Source: Carposina sasakii
Taxonomy: Eukaryota; Arthropoda; Insecta; Lepidoptera; Carposinidae
Length of the DNA stretch: 64,000 nt
Reading direction: 5' to 3'
Assembly: GCA_014607495.2 (NCBI GenBank)
Contig: CP053156.1
Location: 6,510,001-6,574,000, forward strand
Below are positions 18,101 through 28,323 of the stretch, one piece after another. The first letter of the stretch is position 1. Every line of letters starts with the position of its first letter. A model generated the notes under the pieces. That model searched no databases, was not told the origin of the DNA, and was given only the letters and a program-made list of their open reading frames with translations. The position numbers were made by a program, and so were the translations under genes.

Positions 18101-21100
18101 CGCCCCTATCATGACGTCATGACCTCACGATTGTCACACGACTCAGTTCACAGTCCCGCCTCCTCTTTTATACCTTCTTCATGAAAAATACGAACATACA
18201 CTCGAAAAACAGTCTCTCTTCTAGCATAGTCAGGTAAAAAATAAGGAAGAAATAATTTTCATGTCAGATATGACGAAATATGTAGAACGCTTGCTGTAAA
18301 TACAAATAATAACATGTATATATACACATATTTGAGGCAAATAAACATATTGATTGATTGATTGATTGAAGGTCACTCACAGTAAGGTCGTAAGTCCCGC
18401 TGCCCTCCCTTAGGGGCCAGTGAACCCCGTCCCCGGTGGCGGTGAGCGCCTGCAGGTTGCGTCGCCAGCCCGTATCGTACGGGTGTGGTAGCGTCGCCAG
18501 CCGGCCGCCGCACGCCGCGCCGCCGCCTTCTCCAGGATCCAGTCCTCGATGCTGGTGCGGTTTCGCAGGATACCGCGGATCTGGGGGAACATCATCAATT
18601 TCAGCCTTGAGTCCACTGCTGAATATAGGCCACCCCCAAAAATGAAGGTCTAAGAGTAATAGGGGGGGGGGGGGTTTGGACCGTAAGCCGCCACGCTGGT
18701 CCAATGGCCACCAGCCAGAGTCTCGTTTGTTATTCTGCAGGGTGCACCGCGAGCAATAGGGTCGTTTACAGTTTTTTTATTTGTATTTAGATCGAAAGAT
18801 CATTAAATTAAAGAAACATTTGCAAAAGAAAAACTTCGCTAGCGAGTGTAAACTTTCCGGGATATAACGATTTCAAAATCACAATTTTAGACTTGCCAAA
18901 AAACGTTCCATACAACGGCTACCACGACGTTCACTCTTTAAAACTTGTGTGCGCAATACTTTTGTTTTACAGCTATATTAAATACTAGTGGACGTTCGTC
19001 CGCGTGGACTGCAGAAAAAAACAAACTTTTATCTTTATAAAAAGTATAAAATAGGTATAGTAACTTGTAATTCAACCCCTATTTCGGTAAAAATTTCAAA
19101 ATGCTAGAACAAACGATTTTTTGTTTCTTATGACGTGAGCTATTTGACGAATATTTGAGGATATCTTGCATACTAACTTTCAACCCTTATTTCAAGCTGG
19201 TCGAAATTTCAAAAATGCTAGAACAAATGTTTAATGATTTCTTATCAAGTGCTTAAATATAAAGTTTCATGGTTTTATCTTTAAAATTAAGAAATCCCAT
19301 ACAAACTTTCAACCTCTATTTCAACCCCTTCATCCCTTTTTTTCGAGCCTATGAGGGTCTAAAGATTGTCTGTAGGGGGGGGGGGTTTGGACCAAATTTG
19401 GTTGCCGGGAAAGCAACAGACAGACAGACAAAATCACAATTTTAGAGTTACTTTCACTCTTTAAGCATTTATAATATTAGTTGGGATAGTTGGGATTAGT
19501 TGGGATTGCGTTTATAAATATGGTCACAAAACAAAAGTTGCTGTAAATGATGTAGGTGGACATGTGATGTTGTAATTTTCAATTAATTTCACATTTGGAA
19601 AATGGACTTGCCCACATAACTTTGAAGGCTTATTACTACCCCCTTTGGACACTTAATCAAATTGTAATTTTACAGATAGGTATGATTTTGATGATTTATT
19701 CTGATAAGCATAAAATGTCATTAAAATTCAACCATAGGAAACTACCCCATTGAGGATGGCTTGAGTTCCGTGAGATCTAATATGAAACCCCATAAACCCA
19801 TAACATAGTAAGTTTAAAATAAAGGCACTTCCTACTGTCTGTATGTCACTATGTATGTTTAGATCTTTCGAACTACTTAACGGATTATGATACGGTTTTT
19901 TAAAATAGATAGAATGATTCGAAGGGAAGGTTTATATAATAGTATCGGCATTGCCCAGCGTCAACCGCACACAGGACGGGTCCCTGCACACCGACCTGCA
20001 TGTAGAGCAGAGCGCCCACAGCCAGCACGACCCCGAGCGCCAGCCCGGCCGCCAGCAGCGTCGGCAGCAGTGTGCCCAGCGTCAGCCGCACCGGCGCCGT
20101 CTGCCCGCGCCGCACGTAGCGCGACCGCTGCAGCGACACGTACAGGCACGTGAACAGCACCTGCGACACACGGACCTCGATTACCTAACCGGCAAAAGCA
20201 ATGCGATAGCGTTGTTCCAGCGTTACAGTGGCGAGAGCGACGCCAGCATGACGAGTCGTAACATTTTAATAGATTCCCAAATTGCGTTATATAAAACTTA
20301 AACGCCCTTAAGGTGGAAGTAAAGAATCACGTTTTCCCATACAAACTTTTTCACCCTTTTTAAGGGGAAGATTGAAAAATCCCTTCTTATCGGCACCTAT
20401 GTAATACAAAGCCTAGTCATAAAATGTCATAAAAAATAAACCTTTTAAGTTTCAGGTCTCTACGATTGGCGGTTTAGGCTGTGCGTTGATTCGTCAATCA
20501 TTCCAGACAAATTACTTCGTAATATTTTTATTTTACAATTAGCTAGGCAAACATTTGACCGCCATCGTGCCTGACGTTAAGCAAGATGCGGCCTAGGGTG
20601 GTACATGTTTGCCTAGAAAGTGCCTATTCACTCTAGCTTTGAAGATGTTGTAGTGCTCGGGAAATACATCGGCTTAGGAAGTGCCACTCATTCCTCTGAC
20701 TCCTTACCATAGCGTTCGCATTACAAAAATCGTTTTCTTTTTGTTTCTGACGCATAGAGGTTTCCTTGTTTGGCCAAATACTAGGTGTGGGTACCTGGGA
20801 GTATCACGAAGAATAGCAACAACCATAATTGTATGTACGCTCAGCAAGATAGCAATAGATCCCTTCGTGACGTCTATGAATCAGAGGATTTGCAAATTGG
20901 CACTGCACACGTTTTTCGCACACATGAACGAAAAACCGACTTCCTCCCAAAACTCGAGCTTACTAAAGTATTTAACTAGGGCAAATATATATTGCGTTAA
21001 GCAAGTCATAATATTGTCAGATTTATATAATTTTTATATAAAATAGGCCACATGACACTACTTCGAAACTTTACGTCTGACAATATGATGATATCCTCCG

Positions 21101-24100
21101 TTTCGGTCAAACTTCTACTCCTAGATATTACTAAGATGCAGATGGCTTACATTTACATAGCCAATCTTCGCCCTGAACGCCCGCGCACACAGAGGACAGG
21201 TTAGTGCGCCATTATTGTATTATAGATAATGGCAGCAGGAGGACGAGTCTTTAGTTCATCACGTTTAGCGTCAAGGTCAGCTTGACGCTGCTCCTCGAAC
21301 TCGTGTACTTGCTAAGTCCTGTCTTCACAAAACTTCCCATTTAGATGGATCTATATTGCATCTCTTCATGTCTTTTCTGAACATCCTGAGGAGTTGCCCG
21401 CCGCGTTTCCGCTTGCCCTCCTCTAGTTCAGAGAAGAAGATGCTCTTAGCCATCTCTCCTCCGCGACCGCACCACCGAAGCTGCCGACGCATTAAGTTCA
21501 ATCACTCTCTTCGCAATACTTTATTACGCACTCGGTTGGATCTGATTCTCATGATGGATCTTCGATCCAGAGTGCGTATGTGGCGACGGTACATGCACCA
21601 CGCCTCGGATATAATTTTGTACACACTTGCAACATATAATTACACTCCTTCTTCCTGCCCTGTTCCCAATCATTTGGGGTCGGTGCAGTAGGTACATTCA
21701 TCCTTATTATCCGTCATCTCGTTATTCTCATGTCTACCTCTTCCCTCTATAACCATCTTACTTCGGACACGGCTTAACGCAACATATACCTTTTTAATGA
21801 CTTAACACAATTATCTTCATCTTCATAAGCCTATTGCAGTCCATTACTGCCATAGGGGGATTTTGTTACTAAAAAGTTCCACTATCATCATCAGACCCTC
21901 GTTTCCTTTATATTATGTGTAGCTGACCAAAATTCTCTATAAAAATCTAAAAACGGACTACTCGTGCCTTTTATATTTGAGGATATCCCTAGATTCCTTA
22001 GAGATTCCATGATGTTATGGTAGGTGGCTAGTAAAAGTATATACATTGCCTACAATATTCGAGGATTGCCCTCGATTTCTCCAAGATATCATCAGATCCT
22101 GAACCAACCTGTATACCATGACCAACTAGAAATCCATCGGAAAATACATCTCCTCTCTTTTTGAGTCGGTTAATAAAACAGTAAAACAGGTTACCAAATT
22201 ACTTAGACTAAGCACATGCAATGGTTTAAAGAGGGACCGCAGTTTGTAACAGGTGGGATATCAACAACATAAGGGTGATACGCTAGTCTGCGTCTAGTAT
22301 CCCGATGGTGAAAAGGGGCTGGTAGAACTGTATTGTGAAGTTCCCACGCACACTCTCCAAAGTGTATCCTGTAAAACACTAACAAGGCAATAATTTTACG
22401 GCGGTGGGTCAGGTCCAGGAGTTTCGAATTTGCTATGGTTTCATCTCCAATGAGTTTCATTGCCCATTTTTCCTATATACTTCATATAATAATAAATTAA
22501 TTTTTCATGCATGTAAGTGTCTAATTTACACATGACTACATAAAACACTAACAACTTTATGTACCTATTTATTTTATAAGTAAAACTGTATTAATAATCC
22601 AATAAAACTACATCTCAATAAGACTCACAATAGTAGCTTGAAGGCAGCCCATCACAGCAGTGAAGAGGAAGATGGTGAAGTAGCGATGGTTCCGGTATCC
22701 CACACAGCAGTTGATCCATGGACAGTGGTGATCCATCTTCATGACACAGTGACCACCTGAAACATCAAGTGGAATACGAGTATAGTTGCAGCGGATCGTT
22801 GTGGCTATAAAGTCAGCCATGTGACGTGTTACCCCCCCCCCCCCTCAACTGCCTTTTTCCCCGGCTGACTCCTGAATATAACATACATACATACATATTC
22901 CCATTTCCGGGAGGTGGGCAGCAGAGCCTCCCGTGTTGACAACATAGTCCAAATTACAAACTGCGGTCACCAACCCGCCTGCCCAGCGTGGTGACTAGTG
23001 ATGTGCCGCATCGTTAAAAATGTATATCCGCGGATACAGATCTGAATACGGATATTTGGTGTCAATATCGGATGCGGATCTTAACTTTCACTTTCAACGC
23101 AGTCGGTGTTCGGTGCGCGCGAAAAATACTTCATTTCAAAAATCATTTAATTTCAATATTCCATACGCATACTTTACCAATATTTATTCTTGATAATATC
23201 TTTTAGTCCTTTCGATAGCTTTGAAAAATAACTTCCTTTCGGTACAGCTTTAAACTGGCAAGGTTTATAATTATTATCTTTTTCATTCAAAGTTCAGTTA
23301 AGAATTTTATACATTTAGTGCCTGAATACGACCAGCATATTCCTGGTTTATTTTATTTGGATTCCTCATGAGCGTGCTTGTATATTTGTAATAAATTACA
23401 TATTTGGAATTATCAAGATTGATCAATTTTACGAATGGAATTATTACTATTGAGAAAAAAGGAAACCAGGGAATTCGATAAAGAGAAAATAACAAATTGG
23501 AAAATTTTGCGAATGGAAAAAGTCACATATAAAATTTGACCCACTCTTTTAAGGGTTGGGGGCAGATAAAAAAAAATAATGCATGATTTTTTAGTCAAAT
23601 AATAGTCCACATACCAATTTTTAGCTTTCTACCTTGAAAATTGCGGAATGCTCCATACATACATCCACCCCCCATTTTAGTAAAGTGGGGGGTTTGAAAG
23701 AGACAAAAAGTTGACTATGTCACTCTGACATATTCCCATATAATATGAATGTTTTCTGATTGTATATGGTCATGGTATGGTATGATATAGTCATGTTATA
23801 TGTATATGATAATATACATATAAGAAGTATACATAGTCTAGCTAGTCTAAATAATATTTGCTTGACACTTACAGATTATAATTTTTAATAGCAACAATTT
23901 TACTTATAAAAAATTATTTTACTTATTTTAATGTCCTACAACTTCAGTTATTTTTTTAATGCTCTCATTTATTATCACACAATGATTACGGATCTTGGTC
24001 TGACTGAAATTAATGATATTTATTTTATAAAGAGGAAAACTATGAATAGGCTCCGACTTACATTTTCTACAGTCCTTATTGATGTGCCCGTGATATTCCC

Positions 24101-26339
24101 ACGAGCTTTAAACGAAAACCGCTCATATGAAGCATTGCACTCATTTCCCGAAATTCCCACGGGAAGGGGACAATATTGAAAACCGCTAAGAATTCATATA
24201 AGAATCCTCTGGATTTTCCCACGGGAGGGGACCAACGGGAATAAATTTTTTAAAAACGGTTATTAAATTCAGTTGGGCATTTATATTAACACTCTAAAAT
24301 AATTTTTACGAACAAAATAAAGTTCATTAGGGACAGGAAGCACTAAGAACGGATAGAAATTCCCACGGGAAGGGGACAACGGGAATATACAATACACATG
24401 ATAAGTTGGGCATATATATTTATTTGGGACCCCGAGGAAATTCTTCAAATTTTTACGAAAACCGCTGTACATTATCAAAAAAAAAAAGGGCGGGCCATGT
24501 ATTTTATATATTTACTTACATTTTCTACAGTGATGTGCCCGTGGAGCTTTAAATCCATTGCACTCATAGCAATATTGTAAGAATTCAGAATCCTCTGGAT
24601 TTTCCTAAAAAAAAAAAAATGTTCAATTTATATTAACACTCTAAAATGAACAAATCTCTACGCCCGCGACTCGTCCGCGTTTTGGGATAAAAAAAAATCC
24701 CGGGATATAAAGTAGCCTATGTGTTAATCAGGGTGTCAGGCTCCAGCCGTTTACGCAAACATTCCATCCATAACAAGCATTTATAATATATAACAACCCT
24801 ATTTCATTAGCTGGTCGATAAAATGCTAAACAAATGTTTAATGATTTCACGCCATGGTTTTATCCCCATTAACGAAATAAAAAGTAGCCTATGTTCTGTC
24901 TCAGGGTCTAAAGAGTCACCAAGGGCCGATAGACAGACCACATTACTTTCGCATTTATAATATTAGTGCTCACATTCAAAAAAAAATGTCTCAGTATGCT
25001 CCAATTATTGACTCGGTTTTGTACATAGTTGTAGGGGTAGGCAGAGCACCAAGGGCCGATAGGACCACATGGTGCCACTTCTGACCAATTTTGAGGGCAT
25101 AGTTGCGATGTACAAATTTGGTTATTAAAAGTATCTACAGTAATAATGCACTTATGTACTACTTTTGTTCTTGTACTGTTAAAAACTAAAGTATTATATT
25201 AACATGTACAATAAAGACCAAAAAAACAAAGAACTTACTGGTTTCCACCCTAAAGGTACAAAACCTGGCCCCTCAAGTAATGCCTGCAGGAAATAATACA
25301 ATGTAGAGGCAGCCAGTAACAGGAACAAGCCTCCGTGTAAAGCTCCTGACAAGGACTCTTGTGGAGGCCACCACATGCCCAAGAAATGCACCATAGCCCA
25401 TGTTATCAGTTTTATAATGGCTGTAAAACACACAAATTTTATCAAAAACATGTTTAATAATAAAATTGAATTTCAACTTCTATCCTGTCATAAGTCATTC
25501 AAGTTTTAATTTCTGTGGCCATAGATTCAAAGAACCAAAATAACCATTGGCACGATTTTCTTCAATAGGGAATATCCGTCTGACACGAAAACAGATTTTT
25601 TATATTTTATTTGAAAGATATTACAAATACAAACCAAATAGTGCAAAAATAATAAAGATGTTTAATAGTTTGAAAAATTAAAAGAAAAAAATTTACAACA
25701 TAAAAGGATTAAAACCATAAAATTTTACCCATATTTTGAGTATCTAATTGATTTAATAAATACTTTATTAATATTTGTACCTATTAATAAACAATTTTTA
25801 TTGACAACTATACACAAAAATGTTATATTATGTTAATAAAATAAGATTGAATTTTTTCCCATACTAATTTGAGACGGTTGTGTACTATGACTTCAAAGTC
25901 TATGCCATTTTAGTATGGAGCAAGCGGAGTGTTTCAAAAACATTTTTTCGGCTCGTATTTTTTAATCACTGTAAATCCAAAACAGTTAAATTTAGATATG
26001 CCATTCCAAGGGCAAACTTTATTAATTTTTATGTAGAATCTAAAACTAAAATAAAAAAATTCATGCATATACTCTATTAGGAATATGTGCTTACAATATA
26101 GGTAAGCTTAAGGTAAGCTTTTTATAGACAATATCCAGCCAGATACCTACAAGAACCTGAGGCATTGACAAGGAATTAAAATTCTAGGTTTTTCTTCCAT
26201 TGTCCAATAGAAACATTGTCCCTTTCGCGACAGCTTAACCCAGGACCTAAGCCGAACAGTTAGAGTTTAGCTAAGGTTCCTCACCTATTACCGCCAGTGG
26301 CCCCCAGTGGCATAATCTTCGTAAAGGGGTTGAAGGCAT
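15020..26339 (-). CDS. ZDHHC6: Palmitoyltransferase ZDHHC6 ortholog (complete, one apparent frameshift)
   Basis: Multi-pass DHHC enzyme that transfers palmitate from its own cysteine to protein cysteines; in animals ZDHHC6 works in the ER on clients such as calnexin. Exons in transcript order: 26339-26285, 25420-25239, 24604-24520, 22756-22629, 20160-19996, 18580-18381, 16623-16442, 15134-15020, about 370 residues once the exon 6 shift is allowed for. Order: short N-terminus [14 protein letters not shown], two TM segments, [11 protein letters not shown], cysteine-rich domain with [19 protein letters not shown], active DHHC at about 116-119 in [16 protein letters not shown], two more TM segments, [12 protein letters not shown], and a C-terminal SH3-like region (HWLYGEK...[10 protein letters not shown]). 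The assignment rests on the ZDHHC6-specific PLGWKP and C-terminal GWFP regions. It lacks the terminal dilysine-type tail of vertebrate ZDHHC6 and ends KSKPD. The exon 6 shift could be an assembly error or real damage. Confidence 0.93.
15186..15300 (+). repeat. SINE-like repeat fragment in last ZDHHC6 intron
   Basis: Shares ccaaagaggttg, gcagaagtgtgcaa and cacttttcaccag with 3001-3075 and continues with taagtcccacgtggtacggg. Starts about 50 bp inside the intron. Confidence 0.6.
16276..16420. mobile_element. Foldback MITE, copy 2 (truncated)
   Basis: gcaaagccgaagcaaagcga on the left pairs with attttcgctatcgc on the right; the middle (gccttgaaatgtcaaagt) matches the interior of the 2366-2556 copy in reverse. 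The outer right terminus is missing. It ends about 15-20 bp from the exon 7 donor. Confidence 0.72.
16442..16623 (-). CDS. ZDHHC6: ZDHHC6 exon 7
   Basis: [34 protein letters not shown] and [19 protein letters not shown] plus two bases; donor gtgacg. Corresponds to the region leading into the SH3-like fold. GC-rich (about 65%) in AT-rich surroundings. Confidence 0.92.
16701..16964. mobile_element. TA-flanked MITE (ACAGGGTGTAAC family), copy 2
   Basis: 264 bp; termini TACAGGGTGTAACA and TGTTACACCCTGTA, with TA at 16699-16700 and 16965-16966. Inside ZDHHC6 intron 6, about 80 bp beyond the exon 7 acceptor. Confidence 0.88.
17622..17684 (+). mobile_element. RTE LINE 3' end fragment
   Basis: cctgggggaggctcacgtcc and agcagtggactgcaataggc match the 3' end of the 10024-10279 element. 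Confidence 0.75.
18381..18580 (-). CDS. ZDHHC6: ZDHHC6 exon 6 (contains apparent frameshift)
   Basis: Reads [20 protein letters not shown] then ARRAAA in one frame. After about 18500 the family sequence ([34 protein letters not shown]) continues in a different frame. The uncorrected frame stops at 18412-18410. The exon is 200 bp; 201 bp would keep both flanking junctions in phase, so one base seems missing in the GC-rich run. Acceptor ttcccccag and donor gtgagt are intact. Confidence 0.88.
18765..19745 (-). repeat. Dispersed repeat (inverted copy of 14430-14870) interrupted by an insertion
   Basis: The left part 18765-18985 and right part 19495-19745 together match the reverse complement of 14430-14870. 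The join would fall at the aaatatt-gcgtttataaa site, where the inner element sits. Confidence 0.7.
18986..19494 (+). mobile_element. RTE-tail repeat, copy 2, nested
   Basis: Starts tagtggacgttcgtccgcgt and ends with a short tandem tail of tagttgggat-type units (19480-19508). A microsatellite-like tail fits an RTE-type LINE 3' end. Confidence 0.7.
19996..20160 (-). CDS. ZDHHC6: ZDHHC6 exon 5 (TM3 end and TM4)
   Basis: 55 codons: [19 protein letters not shown], then [20 protein letters not shown] and ALLYMQ. This is a clear hydrophobic TM4. The position of the family's TT in LALGTTIAVG reads VV here. The donor gtcggt is weak; about 70% GC. Confidence 0.92.
20185..20235. repeat. Foldback MITE fragment
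   Basis: ggcaaaagcaatgcgatagcg matches one arm of the foldback family. It starts about 25 bp from the exon 5 acceptor. Confidence 0.5.
20531..20622 (+). repeat. Dispersed repeat, partner at 59895-59972
   Basis: cctgacgttaagcaagatgc then ggtacatgtttgcctag match tgatgttaagtaagatgcgg and gtatatgtttgca at 59925-59965. Confidence 0.55.
21135..21560 (-). mobile_element. LINE reverse-transcriptase C-terminal fragment with CxxC finger remnant
   Basis: Minus-strand pieces read [40 protein letters not shown] and [19 protein letters not shown]. This is the typical C-terminal end of a lepidopteran LINE polyprotein with a zinc-finger-like motif. Frames are broken; it is a dead copy. Confidence 0.72.
22629..22756 (-). 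CDS. ZDHHC6: ZDHHC6 exon 4 (DHHC active site)
   Basis: Completes a Cys codon (T|GT), then [39 protein letters not shown] and ATI; donor gtgagt. The DHHC cysteine forms the acyl-enzyme intermediate, and His/Cys around it bind zinc. Followed by TM3. Confidence 0.96.
22895..23000 (+). mobile_element. RTE LINE 3' region fragment
   Basis: ccgggaggtgggcagcagag, cctcccgtgttgacaac and aacccgcctgcccagcgtgg match the same text at 61285-61370 and, inverted, at 48100-48195. Confidence 0.75.
24056..24301 (-). pseudogene. Decayed duplicate of ZDHHC6 exon 3
   Basis: On the minus strand, blocks gaaaatccagaggattct, gaattctta, caatattg, atgagtgcaatg, tttaaagct, cacgggcacatca and ctgtagaaaatgtaag appear in the same order as in the true exon at 24604-24520. 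They are separated by short insertions, several carrying related strings (gcggtttt, cgtgggaat). The donor survives but the acceptor does not. The intron flank atttatattaacactctaaa is also duplicated (24279 and 24626), so the unit was genomic, not a processed copy. Confidence 0.8.
24520..24604 (-). CDS. ZDHHC6: ZDHHC6 exon 3 (cysteine-rich domain, first half)
   Basis: [20 protein letters not shown] then PRAHHCRK plus one base of the next Cys; donor gtaagt. Supplies the zinc ligands of the DHHC-CRD. Confidence 0.95.
24605..25238 (-). other. ZDHHC6 intron 2
   Basis: 634 bp, mostly an RTE-tail repeat (24652-24970): cgcccgcgactcgtccgcg, then tcccgggatataaagtagcc and tcgcatttataatatta. Confidence 0.8.
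24652..24970 (+). mobile_element. RTE-tail repeat, copy 3 (diverged)
   Basis: Starts ctctacgcccgcgactcgtc and ends with ctttcgcatttataatatta. Confidence 0.65.
25239..25420 (-). CDS. ZDHHC6: ZDHHC6 exon 2 (TM1-TM2)
   Basis: Completes an Ala codon, then [39 protein letters not shown] and [11 protein letters not shown]; donor gtaagt. Two hydrophobic segments and the ZDHHC6-type [11 protein letters not shown] signature. Confidence 0.95.
25421..26284 (-). other. ZDHHC6 intron 1
   Basis: 864 bp of AT-rich DNA. No repeat or exon recognised. Confidence 0.8.
26285..26339 (-). CDS. ZDHHC6: ZDHHC6 exon 1 (start codon)
   Basis: [18 protein letters not shown] plus one base; donor gtgagg. RRLCHWGP matches the N-terminus of animal ZDHHC6 (KRLCHWGP), which decides this start. 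It joins in phase to exon 2. Confidence 0.9.
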
Positions 26340-26814
26340 GATTTATTTACTGTAATTACTTCACATTGACTACCAACTACACAGCCGTAATTGACATTAA
26401 GTAATTAAACTTCTAGATTAAATGAGATTTCATTACTACTGTAAATGGCTGATAAACACAATACAACATTAAAAACCGTATGTACATACATAAATAATAA
26501 ATTAAACTAAACCACAGTACATACACTAAGTAGTCTGTGAACTAAACAACATTTATTTATTTCAGTTCAGTCAGATATCGGCAGAAAGAAACATGTCCAT
26601 AGTAAGCTTAGAGTAAGTATATTCTTTGAACATTTCACTGTCATATGTCACGAGTGATAACGGTTTTAGGGTTTCGTAGTGAATGGAACGATGGAACCGT
26701 TTGTCTAGAACTCGAGTATGCGAACGCACTGAAACGGGGAGCTTGGGGCGCGTGGCGCAGTAATATGATTTCTTTTTTTTTAAGGAATTATAAAATTATA
26801 CAAGTAAACGCTCC

Positions 26815-26985
26815 TCCGTCCGCCTCCTCCGGACTGTAGAAAAACAAAATGTTGAAATTATCCGGGATATAAATATTTTCCCGGAATAAAAAGTTGTCTA
26901 TATCCGTCTTTAGACCCTAAACTATATTTGTGTCAAATTTCATTTAAATCGGTTGAGTAGTTTTAGCGTGAAATCCGCCCCTTAT
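26815..26985 (+). mobile_element. RTE-tail repeat fragment, copy 4
   Basis: ctccgtccgcctcctccgga, ttatccgggatataaatatt and aaatcggttgagtagtttta follow the family order. A foldback-family arm abuts its right end (26978-27020, aaagcgatagcgaaaattg). Confidence 0.65.
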
Positions 26986-27574
26986 TACCTAACTAGCAAA
27001 AGCAAAGCGATAGCGAAAATTGTATTGTAATTGTAATTGGAAGTTGATTCAAAGTTTCTACCAAACGTAGCATACATAAATAACCTACGGACCCAAAGGG
27101 GAAATATTCAGAATTACACTTAGCCAATTTTTTTTAATACAAAACAAAGAAATATAGCACTGTATAGAGCCAAAATATATTTTTATAATACATCAATAGT
27201 CGCTCTATCGCCCTTTCCGTAAAACGGAACATGAATAAAATGTTGCCATCTAAAATATTACTATAATTAAGTAGATCTTTATTTATGGAACATGGCTGGT
27301 TTATACGATCAGGCTATTCACAAAATTACGAATAATTGCGCTTTGTTTTTAACAGTATGAAAAGAGCAGATATATTTTTGTTGTAATCATAATTCAATTG
27401 GATTCATGTTGTTTTTACGTGAAGTGATGTTTACTCAAAAAATTATAACAGAACTATTCTAATGCAAAGGCATAATTTCAAAAAGCTGGCTAGGATTTCT
27501 ATAAAATCGTGGTGGGTACTTTGATTTTAAACTTGGGAATAGAAATAAAAGAATATTCCAAAAAAGTTTCATTC

Positions 27575-27800
27575 CGAAAAACCGGCCAAGTGCGAGTCGG
27601 ACTCGCGCACCGAGGAGGGTTCCGTACAAATCTATATTCTAAAACTACTTACCTAAAAACCTACTTAACTAATAAGGTTTACGGAATTTTTCGTTTATAG
27701 GTCCTATGAAACATTGCTTCGTGCAAAATTTCAAGATACTAGGTCGACTGGAGGTACCCTTTAGGTTTGGATTCCCTTGCGAGTAGTTGCGAGTGTGAAA
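27575..27800 (+). repeat. Lepidopteran interspersed repeat (GGCCAAGTGCGAGTCGGACT type)
   Basis: Contains ggccaagtgcgagtcggact, cgcgcaccgaggagggttcc and atttcaagatactaggtcga, a repeat text I recognise as widespread in moth genomes; the class is uncertain. Confidence 0.7.
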
Positions 27801-28080
27801 GTATGCGGCTTAGTTTGCTGTATTTTTGGGTTGCGTTGACATAGAAGTTTGATTTTGTTACAGCTAAAAGGTTTAATAGACACGAGTATTTGATATGAAT
27901 TTGCACGATAGTTAGAAAATAAGGGTATATTTATTGTATATTTTGTACATAATATCTATAATCTATATTATTACTGATTATTCCCTTTGCCCGTTTGGTC
28001 TGGTTCCCTGAAACCGATCATTTTTCTTTGTTATATTTTGCTTCTTTTTATTTTTTTATGTTTTTATATTTACGTTTGGA

Positions 28081-28323
28081 TGTCATCACGTGACATTGGC
28101 AAAGTTTCCGTGTAAGCGAGAGAGAGACGCCATATCGCAAAATTGAATTGAATTGTAGTTAGTAGAAAATTTACCATCTTCGTTGTTAACACTGGCTACC
28201 ACGTCACGCAGGCAGTTGTCACCATCATTTTGCGATATTTTTGTGGCTCTTTTGGGTGTGTGCATTCCCTTGTGTTTTGTGCTACTTATGTGGATTGTTA
28301 GGTGATATTCCCCTTTTTAACGG
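28081..28323 (+). promoter_or_regulatory. Moe: Probable Moesin promoter 1 and 5' UTR exon
   Basis: Contains an E-box in atCACGTGac (28087-28092), a GAGA run (28119-28127), and a 12-bp inverted repeat ATATCGCAAAAT (28132-28143) / ATTTTGCGATAT (28227-28238). An initiator-like gCAGTT (about 28212-28217) lies between the arms. A good donor (cgg|gtaagt, after 28323) closes a 5' UTR exon that can splice to 28679. The start site is inferred, not shown. Confidence 0.55.

Larger units (their letters stand above)
16624..18380 (-). other. ZDHHC6 intron 6
   Basis: Contains the MITE at 16701-16964 and an RTE LINE 3' terminus at 17622-17684 (gtccagcagtggactgcaat). The rest, including 17700-18260, shows no recognisable gene. 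A short ttgattgattgattga run lies at 18350-18368. Confidence 0.8.
18581..19995 (-). other. ZDHHC6 intron 5
   Basis: Almost filled by one repeat (18765-18985 plus 19495-19745) split by an RTE-tail insertion (18986-19494). G-runs of 10 or more lie at about 18661 and 19376. Confidence 0.8.
20161..22628 (-). other. ZDHHC6 intron 4
   Basis: 2.5 kb. Contains a foldback fragment (20185-20235), a dispersed repeat (20531-20622), a LINE fragment (21135-21560) and an RTE 3' fragment (21820-21870). No exon is needed here: the flanking exons are both phase 0 and join to a continuous TM3. Confidence 0.78.
22757..24519 (-). other. ZDHHC6 intron 3
   Basis: Holds a poly-C run (about 22831), an RTE 3' fragment (22895-23000), AT-rich unassigned DNA (23000-23930) and a decayed copy of exon 3 (24056-24301). 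Confidence 0.8.
26340..28200. other. Divergent intergenic region between ZDHHC6 and Moesin
   Basis: About 1.9 kb that should hold the ZDHHC6 5' UTR and promoter (minus) and part of the first Moesin promoter (plus). It also has an RTE-tail fragment (26815-26985), a foldback arm (26978-27020) and a dispersed repeat (27575-27800). Confidence 0.7.

Noticed and set aside
23000..23120. Possible repeat with ggatacagatctgaatacgg text
   Set aside because: It looks like an internal repeat segment, but I could not find a second copy or borders in this window.
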